8,475 bases of DNA from an uncultured Flavobacterium sp. GTDB lineage: Bacteria; Bacteroidota; Bacteroidia; Flavobacteriales; Flavobacteriaceae. The position numbers and the translations under genes are program-made. Numbering within the stretch: position 1 is the stretch's first letter; each line of letters begins with the position of its first letter. The DNA is taken from positions 1 to 8,475 of the forward strand of contig CAMLKV010000084.1 of assembly GCA_946480635.1 (NCBI GenBank), read 5' to 3'. The notes below the pieces were generated by a model that had not been told where the DNA came from, searched no databases, and saw only the letters and a list, made by a program, of their open reading frames with translations. Of the stretch, positions 1 through 5,564 are shown piece after piece.

Positions 1-503
1 ACTCTTACGCGTCTTCCTCCCGCAGAAAAACCAATATAAAGATTTCCGTTGATTTTAGTAACATCCACAATATCATTTGCTGTTAAAAGAGTGCCGTTAA
101 TAATTCTATTTTCGTCATCTTGATCTAGTTTTAACTTATCATTTATCTGTAAAACAGGACCAAAATCAATAGAAAGATGATTCTTAACTAAATTTGCGCT
201 TAACAACAATCTTACTTGTACTGCTGGCAATTTATACTCAACATCCTTAGTAAGAGTTTCAACAGAAAATTTATTTTCCATAAACTGCATACCAAAAATC
301 ATACTCCAATCATTATAATAATTTCCTCTAACAGAAAATCCACCAATCCAACCAGTTCCTGGCTTCGTATTAAAATTTGATGTCATCAAACTCGTATGAG
401 TTAAACCACCTGAAAGACCTATTCTGTTTCCATCTCTTCTTCCATGTTGTGCAAAGCTTACAAACGAAATGATTAACATTAATGCAACTAGTAACTTCTT
501 CAT
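1..503 (-). CDS. PorT-like outer membrane beta-barrel protein (C-terminus cut by window edge)
   Basis: An open frame of 167 codons runs from ATG at 503-501 off the left edge of the window. The protein begins MKKLLVALMLIISFVSFAQ, a clear Sec signal peptide with likely cleavage at SFA|Q (residue 18/19). The mature part alternates glycine- and aromatic-rich strands (IGLSGGLTH, WIGGFSVRGNYYNDW, IFGMQFMENKF, LPAVQVRLLLSANL, LSIDFGPVLQ, LYIGFSAGGR). This is the look of the small PorT/OMP_b-brl beta-barrels common in Flavobacteriaceae, about 200 residues long, so perhaps 30-60 residues are missing. A role in the outer membrane is inferred; the specific function is unknown. It is divergent from the SPFH gene, with 105 bp of A/T-rich DNA between them and no perfect TAnnTTTG box on this strand. 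The family call is from pattern recognition. Confidence 0.75.
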   Translation of the reverse strand, partial: MKKLLVALMLIISFVSFAQHGRRDGNRIGLSGGLTHTSLMTSNFNTKPGTGWIGGFSVRGNYYNDWSMIFGMQFMENKFSVETLTKDVEYKLPAVQVRLLLSANLVKNHLSIDFGPVLQINDKLKLDQDDENRIINGTLLTANDIVDVTKINGNLYIGFSAGGRRVR

Positions 504-608
504 TTTCAAAAATTTTGGCGAAAATACATATAATATTCAAATGTTTGTTTGTAACTTTTAAAATAAACCTTCGTATAAATATCATATCAACAAACAAATT
601 TAAAAAAC

Positions 609-1592
609 ATGAGTATTCCATTATTAGCCTTTTTATTTTTAGGCTTCTTTTTATTGTTAGCTTCTTTCTTTACAGTTAAGCAACAAACCGCTGTAGTAAT
701 AGAACGTTTTGGAAAGTTCCAAAGTATTAGAAACTCGGGTTTACAACTTAAAATTCCAGTAATTGACAGAATTGCTGGACGTGTTAATCTTAGAATTCAA
801 CAATTAGATGTCATTATTGAAACGCAAACAAAAGACAATGTTTTCGTTAAAATGAAAGTTTCTGTCCAGTTTAAAGTTATTCAAGAACATGTGTATGAAG
901 CATTTTACAAATTAGAATATCCTCATGATCAAATTACTGCCTATGTATTTGACGTGGTTCGTGCAGAAGTTCCTAAATTAATTTTAGATGACGTTTTTGT
1001 GCGTAAAGATGACATTGCAGTTGCTGTAAAAAGAGAACTAAACGAAGCGATGATGGCTTATGGGTACGATATTATCAACACTTTGGTAACCGATATTGAT
1101 CCAGATATTCAAGTAAAAAATGCCATGAACCGTATTAATGCTGCCGAAAGAGAAAAAACTGCTGCGATGTTTGAATCTGAAGCACAACGTATTCGTATTG
1201 TAGCGAAAGCAAAAGCTGAAGCAGAAAGTAAAAAATTACAAGGTCAAGGTATTGCAGATCAACGTCGTGAAATTGCTAGAGGATTAGTAGAAAGTGTGGA
1301 AGTTTTAAATGAAGTGGGTATTAATTCGCAAGAAGCTTCTGCTTTGATTGTAATTACACAACACTATGACACATTACAAGCTATTGGTGCCGATACAAAT
1401 TCAAACTTAATTTTATTACCCAACTCACCTCAAGCAGCAAGTGATATGTTAAATAGTATGGTAACTAGTTTTACTGCTTCTAACATTATTGGAGAACAAA
1501 TGAAAAAACAAACTCCTAGAGTAAAATCTAAAAATCACACTTCGACAGATTATAATCCATCTGATACTTCAAACCCTTCAGAAGAAGTTTAA
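609..1592 (+). CDS. SPFH/Band 7 (stomatin-prohibitin-like) membrane protein, resembles HIR-type proteins
   Basis: The product has 327 residues. Residues 3-22 form one N-terminal hydrophobic helix (LLAFLFLGFFLLLASFF). An SPFH domain follows at about 23-180 (VKQQTAVVIERFGKF, LKIPVIDRI, TKDNVFVKMKVSVQFKV, AYVFDVVRAEVPKL, AYGYDIINTLVTDIDPD). An Ala/Glu/Lys-rich coiled coil spans about 176-225, and the tail from about 297 is Ser/Thr/Pro-rich and probably disordered. Family members build large oligomeric membrane assemblies that organise membrane microdomains or protease complexes; no enzymatic activity is expected. From memory, the middle resembles plant hypersensitive-induced-reaction (HIR) proteins more than E. 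coli QmcA, for example in TKDNVFV and the AYVFD...VPKL...LDDVF series. No NfeD partner gene is adjacent. The ATG at 609 gives the only start that keeps the membrane helix in place. A strong terminator follows 15 bp after the stop, so the gene is probably monocistronic. Confidence 0.9.
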   Translation: MSIPLLAFLFLGFFLLLASFFTVKQQTAVVIERFGKFQSIRNSGLQLKIPVIDRIAGRVNLRIQQLDVIIETQTKDNVFVKMKVSVQFKVIQEHVYEAFYKLEYPHDQITAYVFDVVRAEVPKLILDDVFVRKDDIAVAVKRELNEAMMAYGYDIINTLVTDIDPDIQVKNAMNRINAAEREKTAAMFESEAQRIRIVAKAKAEAESKKLQGQGIADQRREIARGLVESVEVLNEVGINSQEASALIVITQHYDTLQAIGADTNSNLILLPNSPQAASDMLNSMVTSFTASNIIGEQMKKQTPRVKSKNHTSTDYNPSDTSNPSEEV

Positions 1593-1606
1593 AAAAATTA
1601 AATGAG

Positions 1607-1632
1607 AGAGTGCTAAAAGGCACTCTTTTTTA
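1607..1632 (+). terminator. Rho-independent terminator of the SPFH gene
   Basis: AGAGTGC (1607-1613) pairs with GCACTCT (1620-1626) around a TAAAAG loop and is followed by a T-run, 15 bp after the SPFH stop codon. Confidence 0.9.
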
Positions 1633-1851
1633 TTTCAACAAAAATTTTTAGTTCAAAATCAATTTTAGTTCAAAAATTGGCAACTAAAACAATAAAAATT
1701 AAAATAAAGCTTTTTAAAGGTGTTTTAATACAAACGGAATAAAATCTACTTGCTCATTTTTAAAAATGTCTTAAAAATAAAATATGAGATTCAATGTTAA
1801 TAATTAAAAATTATAAAATAAAAATTAAAAATAGATTTTATAAATAATAAA
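1633..1851. other. A/T-rich intergenic gap between two convergent genes, no gene seen
   Basis: This stretch separates the terminator of the SPFH gene from the terminator of the converging minus-strand gene. It is almost pure A/T, with many stops in all frames and no recognisable RNA gene. The only structure seen is a 13-bp direct repeat, TTTTAGTTCAAAA at 1646-1658 and 1663-1675 (period 17), plus runs of AAAATTAAA-type low-complexity sequence. Confidence 0.7.
1646..1675. repeat. Short direct repeat (13 bp, period 17)
   Basis: TTTTAGTTCAAAA occurs at 1646-1658 and again exactly at 1663-1675. In such A/T-rich DNA this may be replication slippage. No function can be assigned. Confidence 0.6.
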
Positions 1852-1875
1852 TAAATCCGCTATTTAGCGGATTTA
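1852..1875 (-). terminator. Rho-independent terminator of the protease/partner operon
   Basis: A perfect 10-bp stem, TAAATCCGCT / AGCGGATTTA, closes a 4-nt loop. On the minus strand it is followed by a T-rich run (ATTTATTATTTA), placing it 25 bp downstream of the stop of the 1901-2536 gene. Confidence 0.8.
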
Positions 1876-1900
1876 AAATTGCTTTTATCTATTAAATAAA

Positions 1901-2536
1901 TTAACGAACTAATTTTCCTTTTTTAAGTTCTTCTCCAAATTCTGCTTGGAAAGCTCTTGCATCAGTTTGAAGTTGACGAGTAATTTCAGAAATATTTATT
2001 CCTTCTCTTAAACTTCTTCCGTTGTAACTTGTATAACATTTATCACCATAAATATATAAAGAAGCTTCAATATTGGGAACATGAACAAATTTTAGTCCTT
2101 TATAATTAACTCTTTTAATATCATCAGCAAGATTATTTAATTCAGATGTATACTGCTGACTAACAAGTTCAACAACTTTGGTTCCCTTGCTATTTGAGGC
2201 AACACTAATAGTTGTAACTGTTTTATTATCAGCAATAAGAGGCACAATGTATACATTTTCACTTCTAGAAATTGACGCAATATTTCCGCTGTTATCATTT
2301 AATAAACTATTAAACTCTGTACTGAATAATTCGATAGGATTAGAAACTTGAGCTGCTTCAACATCTCGTGCAGATACTCCAAAATTAAAGTCTTTATTTT
2401 CTGAAAGAAGCTTTATCAAATCAGATTTTCCTTTTGCGGCAGCTTCTCTAATTCCATTATTAGCAGTAGTTTGGGCCATTAAACCAGTAGAAACTACTAC
2501 TAAAAGAACAGTTATAATTGATTTTATATTTTTCAT
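1901..2536 (-). CDS. Secreted protein of unknown family, partner of the adjacent cysteine protease
   Basis: The product has 211 residues. Residues 1-21 form a Sec signal peptide (hydrophobic ITVLLVVVSTGLMA, cleavage LMA|Q), so it should be exported. The mature part starts with an amphipathic Lys/Glu/Leu segment (about 28-47). Residues 94-128 look like beta-hairpins (NVYIVPLIADNKTVTTISVA, KVVELVSQQY), about 157-171 form another strand (EASLYIYGDKCYTSY), and the C-terminus is a charged helix. There is a single cysteine (C167), unlike the cysteine-rich protease upstream. I do not recognise the family. The gene lies 17 bp after the protease stop codon and before a shared terminator, so it is very likely co-transcribed. 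The 'VYIVPL...ISVA' hairpin recalls the fold of propeptide or inhibitor domains of secreted cysteine proteases, so a chaperone, inhibitor or in-trans prodomain is conceivable. That role is inference only. Confidence 0.8.
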   Translation of the reverse strand: MKNIKSIITVLLVVVSTGLMAQTTANNGIREAAAKGKSDLIKLLSENKDFNFGVSARDVEAAQVSNPIELFSTEFNSLLNDNSGNIASISRSENVYIVPLIADNKTVTTISVASNSKGTKVVELVSQQYTSELNNLADDIKRVNYKGLKFVHVPNIEASLYIYGDKCYTSYNGRSLREGINISEITRQLQTDARAFQAEFGEELKKGKLVR

Positions 2537-2553
2537 AATTGTATGTTTTAAAA

Positions 2554-3147
2554 TTATTTTTTACTGATATTATACCACGTATTCCAGTGTGTTTTGGCAC
2601 CAGAAGGATCAACATATTCATCATATGTAATTAAACGTTCTTGCCCAACACAAGGTCCCCAAGGATCATTTAATACCACATAATTTGTGCCATTTACAGT
2701 TACATATCCCTTAACAGCAACCACATGGCCAACTACACCGCTTTGTCCGTAAGCAAAACCAAGTACATCTTTACTACAGTAAATACTCTTTTTAAGTTGA
2801 TCCCAACTTAAAGCAGTTGTAGATTCAGAGAACTTTAGCCCACAATAATCAAGCTCCAACCAGCCAGGTTTATTACAGTCATTTGTTTTTCTACAAGTAT
2901 TATCTGTAGGTTCATCGTTACAACAGTTTGTTTTACCAAATCTGTGATTAGCAAGCTCACATTGTGTTTTGCTAATACCTTCATTTTGGGCAATCATTTG
3001 AGTAGTTGCTGCCCAACACCAATTGTTTGTTTCTTGTGGGCGAAGTGTATTGTTAACACTTCCAATTAAACCAGGTTTACAACAACTTTGTGTTAAAAAT
3101 AACAACCCAGTAATTAGTCCTAGAATAATGATTCTTTTTGTTTTCAT
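2554..3147 (-). CDS. Papain-like (C39 / AvrRpt2-type fold) secreted cysteine protease, probable lipoprotein
   Basis: The product has 197 residues. Residues 1-21 form a signal sequence ending LFLTQS|C22, a loose Bacteroidota-style lipobox that suggests a lipid-anchored protein. The core begins at about 37 with RPQETNNWCWAATTQM: Q38 fits the oxyanion-hole Gln and C44 the nucleophile of the NWCWAA motif of papain-like AvrRpt2/C39-type proteases. H141 in GVVGHVVAVKGY and N160/D161 in VVLNDPWGP complete the expected Cys-His-Asn/Asp triad. Between C63 and C102 is a cysteine-rich insert (C63, C75, C76, C85, C91, C102), with C124 and C166 further on, which fits disulfides in the periplasm or outside the cell. 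The start ATG follows an A/T leader with no Shine-Dalgarno sequence. It is the first gene of a two-gene operon with the secreted protein at 1901-2536. The substrate is unknown. No peptide-export ABC transporter is adjacent, so a C39 bacteriocin-processing role is unlikely. Confidence 0.85.
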   Translation of the reverse strand: MKTKRIIILGLITGLLFLTQSCCKPGLIGSVNNTLRPQETNNWCWAATTQMIAQNEGISKTQCELANHRFGKTNCCNDEPTDNTCRKTNDCNKPGWLELDYCGLKFSESTTALSWDQLKKSIYCSKDVLGFAYGQSGVVGHVVAVKGYVTVNGTNYVVLNDPWGPCVGQERLITYDEYVDPSGAKTHWNTWYNISKK

Positions 3148-3178
3148 AATTAGTTTGTTTATTGATTATACTTATCAC

Positions 3179-3197
3179 AATCATATCGATTATGATT
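3179..3197. repeat. Inverted repeat in the leader of the protease operon
   Basis: AATCATA (3179-3185) and TATGATT (3191-3197) are perfect 7-bp inverted arms around TCGAT, between the candidate -7 box and the protease start codon. It could be an operator or a small mRNA hairpin; no regulator is known. Confidence 0.4.
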
Positions 3198-3207
3198 ATT
3201 AACAAAG

Positions 3208-3215
3208 CAAAACTA
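3208..3215 (-). promoter_or_regulatory. Candidate -7 element (TAGTTTTG) of the protease operon
   Basis: Minus-strand TAGTTTTG matches the Bacteroidota TAnnTTTG consensus and would give a leader of about 50 nt before the ATG at 3147. No TTG lies at the usual 17-23 nt upstream; a GGAAT/ATTCC inverted repeat (3233-3250) lies near that position instead, so activator dependence is possible. Confidence 0.5.
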
Positions 3216-3232
3216 TAGTATGAAATTGGTTG

Positions 3233-3250
3233 GGAATCGAGGACAATTCC
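3233..3250. promoter_or_regulatory. Possible operator: GGAAT-N8-ATTCC upstream of the protease promoter
   Basis: Arms 3233-3237 and 3246-3250 are inverted 5-mers with an 8-bp spacer. They are centred about 39 bp upstream of the start point predicted from the -7 box, a usual distance for an activator site. Short arms make a chance match possible. Confidence 0.3.
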
Positions 3251-3303
3251 TGATTATTTAAAGGGAAATGAATGAAAAATGAAGGGTGCTTTTCCTGTGA
3301 AAC

Positions 3304-3341
3304 ACAAAAAAACCCTTTCAGACTATGAATCTAAAAGGGTT
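3304..3341 (-). terminator. Rho-independent terminator of glnS
   Basis: On the minus strand AACCCTTT pairs with AAAGGGTT. The hairpin continues through a T/G mismatch into AGATT/AGTCT (one G-T pair) closing a CAT loop, and is followed by TTTTT. It begins about 24 bp after the glnS stop codon. Confidence 0.9.
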
Positions 3342-3364
3342 AGAATTAAATAATAAAATTTGTT

Positions 3365-5050
3365 TTATTCTTTGCTTTCTACTTTAGCCCAAGTATCTCT
3401 AAGGCCAACAGTCTTATTGAAAACTAATTTTTTAGGTGTTGAATCTCTATCAGTACAGAAATATCCAAGACGTTGAAATTGGAAATGATCCAACTCTTTT
3501 GTGGTTTGTAAACTTGGTTCCACATACCCTTTTATCACTTTTAAAGAGTCTGGATTGATGAATTCTTTAAAATCAATTTCTTTATTTCCGTCAGGACTTT
3601 CATGAGTAAATAAACGGTCATAAACACGTACTTCAGCTTCTAAAGCATGTTGTATAGAAACCCAGTGAATTGTTCCTTTAACCTTACGTTTAGAGGCTTC
3701 TGTGCCACTTCCAGAACGAGAATCTGGGTCATAAGTCGCATGAATTTCAGTAATGTTTCCATTAGCATCTTTTACGACCGATTCTCCTTTAATGATATAG
3801 GCATTCTTTAAACGAACCTCAGTTCCAAGAGTTAATCGGAAGAATTTTTTATCAGCTTCTTCTTTAAAATCTTCTCTTTCGATATAAATTTCTTTAGAAA
3901 AAGGTACTTTTCTAAACGTTAAAACCTCTTCTTCTGGATTGTTTTCAGCTTCTAACCATTCTTCTTTACCTTCAGGATAGTTTGTAATCACTAACTTAAT
4001 TGGATCTAAAACAGCCATTACACGCGGTGCGGTTTTATTCAAGTCTTCACGAACACAGAACTCTAATAATGAAACATCAATTAGATTATCACGTTTAGCA
4101 ATTCCAATTGTATTTGCAAAATTACGAATTGATGCTGGCGTGTATCCACGACGACGCATACCTGATATAGTACTCATACGAGGATCATCCCATCCAGTAA
4201 CATACTTTTCTTCAACTAATTGTAATAATTTACGTTTAGACACCACTGTGTGTGATAAGTTGCGACGCGCAAATTCTCTTTGCTTTGGACGTACTTTAGT
4301 TGAATCATAAATTTGATCCAAAAACCAATCATATAATTCTCTGTGAGGCAAGAATTCTAACGTACAAAATGAATGTGAAATTTGCTCTAAATAATCACTT
4401 TCTCCATGTGCCCAATCGTACATTGGATAAATACACCAATCATTACCAGTACGATGATGATGTGCATGCATAATTCGATAAATAATAGGATCACGCATCA
4501 ACATATTGTTGGCGCTCATACTTATTTTAGCTCGTAAAACATGAGTCCCTTTTTCGAACTCACCGTTTTTCATACGTGTAAATAAATCTAAATTTTCTTC
4601 GACAGTACGATTTCTAAAAGGAGAATCGGTACCAGGAGTAGTAGGTGTTCCTTTTTGAATCGCCATGTCTTCAGAAGATTGACTATCAACATAGGCTTTT
4701 CCTTTTTTAATTAATTCAACAGCCCAATCGTATAATTCTTGAAAATAATCAGAAGCATAACATTCTTTATCCCATGTAAAACCCAGCCATTCTACATCTC
4801 TCTTAATAGCATCAACATATTCTTGTTCTTCTTTTGATGGATTTGTATCGTCAAAACGTAGGTTAACAGGGGCTTGATAATCGATTCCTAAACCAAAATT
4901 TAAACAAATAGCACTCGCATGACCAACATGCAAATAACCATTAGGTTCTGGTGGAAAACGGAAACGTAATTTATTTTGTGACAAACCATTTTTTAAATCT
5001 TCTTCGATGATTTGTTCTATAAAATTCAATGATTTTTCTTTAGTAGACAT
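3365..5050 (-). CDS. glnS: Glutaminyl-tRNA synthetase (class I)
   Basis: The product has 561 residues, against about 554 in E. coli GlnRS. It charges tRNA-Gln with glutamine using ATP, in the cytoplasm. The class I signature RFPPEPNGYLHVGHA is at about 31-45, with the HIGH motif read as HVGH at 41-44. NLRFDDTNP follows at about 63-71, and the KMSKS-type loop VVSKRKLLQL lies at about 269-278. Next come GWDDPRM and SGMRRRGYTPASIRNF, both diagnostic of GlnRS rather than GluRS. The C-terminal half has the GlnRS anticodon-binding beta-barrels (APRVMAVLDPIKLVI; EVRVYDRLF). The KMSKS loop has Val where E. coli has Met, a mild change. All expected blocks are present, so the enzyme should be functional and the cell need not use the Glu-tRNA amidotransferase route for tRNA-Gln. 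It is monocistronic and divergent from folB. Confidence 0.98.
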   Translation of the reverse strand: MSTKEKSLNFIEQIIEEDLKNGLSQNKLRFRFPPEPNGYLHVGHASAICLNFGLGIDYQAPVNLRFDDTNPSKEEQEYVDAIKRDVEWLGFTWDKECYASDYFQELYDWAVELIKKGKAYVDSQSSEDMAIQKGTPTTPGTDSPFRNRTVEENLDLFTRMKNGEFEKGTHVLRAKISMSANNMLMRDPIIYRIMHAHHHRTGNDWCIYPMYDWAHGESDYLEQISHSFCTLEFLPHRELYDWFLDQIYDSTKVRPKQREFARRNLSHTVVSKRKLLQLVEEKYVTGWDDPRMSTISGMRRRGYTPASIRNFANTIGIAKRDNLIDVSLLEFCVREDLNKTAPRVMAVLDPIKLVITNYPEGKEEWLEAENNPEEEVLTFRKVPFSKEIYIEREDFKEEADKKFFRLTLGTEVRLKNAYIIKGESVVKDANGNITEIHATYDPDSRSGSGTEASKRKVKGTIHWVSIQHALEAEVRVYDRLFTHESPDGNKEIDFKEFINPDSLKVIKGYVEPSLQTTKELDHFQFQRLGYFCTDRDSTPKKLVFNKTVGLRDTWAKVESKE

Positions 5051-5069
5051 TTTTCTAAAATTGAGAGAA

Positions 5070-5077
5070 CAAAGTTA
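5070..5077 (-). promoter_or_regulatory. Candidate -7 element (TAACTTTG) of glnS
   Basis: Minus-strand TAACTTTG matches TAnnTTTG exactly, 19 bp from the glnS start codon, which implies a very short leader. No TTG is seen at the usual -33 spacing. Confidence 0.5.
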
Positions 5078-5090
5078 TCAAAAATGTTGG

Positions 5091-5119
5091 TTATTTGGTT
5101 ATTCGTTTATTTGGTTATT
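5091..5119. repeat. 13-bp direct repeat in the glnS-folB divergent promoter region
   Basis: TTATTTGGTTATT occurs at 5091-5103 and 5107-5119 (period 16). It lies upstream of both genes and overlaps the candidate folB -33 TTG. It may be slippage or a paired protein-binding site. Confidence 0.6.
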
Positions 5120-5138
5120 GGCAAAATTTGTACTTTTA
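5111..5138 (+). promoter_or_regulatory. Candidate folB promoter (TTG-N17-TACTTTTA)
   Basis: TTG at 5111-5113 and TACTTTTA at 5131-5138 fit the Bacteroidota TTG-N17..23-TAnnTTTG layout with one mismatch in the last base. This leaves a leader of about 25 nt before the ATG at 5170. Confidence 0.4.
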
Positions 5139-5169
5139 TCAAACATAAAAATTACCAAATCCTCAAATA

Positions 5170-5529
5170 ATGGGAATAATAAAACTTAAAAATATACGCA
5201 CTTTTTCTTTTCACGGTTGTTTAGTTGAAGAAAGTAAAATAGGCAGTGATTATAGAGTTGATTTAGAAATTGAAGCAGACTTAGCAAAATCATCACAAAC
5301 AGACAAACTTGCTGATACTGTTGATTATGTTCATTTGAATAAAATTGTGGTAGAAGAAATGGCGGTACGATCTGAATTATTAGAACATGTTGCTCAACGA
5401 ATTATAGATAGAACATTGAATGAATTAGCACCTGTCTCTAGGGTTTTAGTCGAAGTTTCTAAACTAAATCCTCCCATTGGTGGTGATGTAGAAGCCGTGA
5501 CAATTCTCCTTGAGAAAAGTAGATATTAA
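5170..5529 (+). CDS. folB: Dihydroneopterin aldolase
   Basis: The product has 119 residues, the normal family length (about 120). It converts 7,8-dihydroneopterin to 6-hydroxymethyl-7,8-dihydropterin and glycolaldehyde in folate synthesis, as a homo-oligomer in the cytoplasm. Family landmarks are FHGCLVEES (H15-G16; E21 matches the S. aureus active-site Glu22), TVDYVHL (Y53, matching Tyr54), LLEHVAQRI (E72, matching the pterin-binding Glu74) and VEVSKLNPPIGG (K98, matching catalytic Lys100). The residue matches are from a remembered alignment. No other folate gene is adjacent, so it stands alone. It is transcribed away from glnS and ends at a strong terminator shared with the convergent membrane sulfatase gene. 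Confidence 0.95.
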   Translation: MGIIKLKNIRTFSFHGCLVEESKIGSDYRVDLEIEADLAKSSQTDKLADTVDYVHLNKIVVEEMAVRSELLEHVAQRIIDRTLNELAPVSRVLVEVSKLNPPIGGDVEAVTILLEKSRY

Positions 5530-5530
5530 T

Positions 5531-5561
5531 AAAAAAGCCGAAGATTAACTTCGGCTTTTTT
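5531..5561. terminator. Bidirectional terminator between folB and the sulfatase-family gene
   Basis: GCCGAAG (5537-5543) and CTTCGGC (5549-5555) form a perfect stem with a 5-nt loop, flanked by A6 on the left and T6 on the right. It can therefore stop transcription from both convergent genes. It starts right after the folB stop and ends 4 bp before the sulfatase stop. Confidence 0.95.
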
Positions 5562-5564
5562 ATT

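Noticed and set aside
370..621. Open frame of 83 codons on the minus strand
   Set aside because: It overlaps the signal-peptide end of the barrel gene (1-503) in another frame and the SPFH start; its composition is random (Phe/Ile/Asn-rich) with no family features.
482..679. Open frame of 65 codons on the plus strand
   Set aside because: It covers the divergent promoter region and overlaps the SPFH start in another frame; Phe/Ile/Ser-rich low-complexity translation.
2554..3147. Bacteriocin-processing C39 peptidase
   Set aside because: C39 processing domains are fused to or beside ABC exporters and act in the cytoplasm; this protein is exported, cysteine-rich and has no transporter neighbour.
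5007..5189. Open frame of 60 codons on the plus strand
   Set aside because: It is antisense to the glnS start and runs over the folB promoter and start codon; no protein features.
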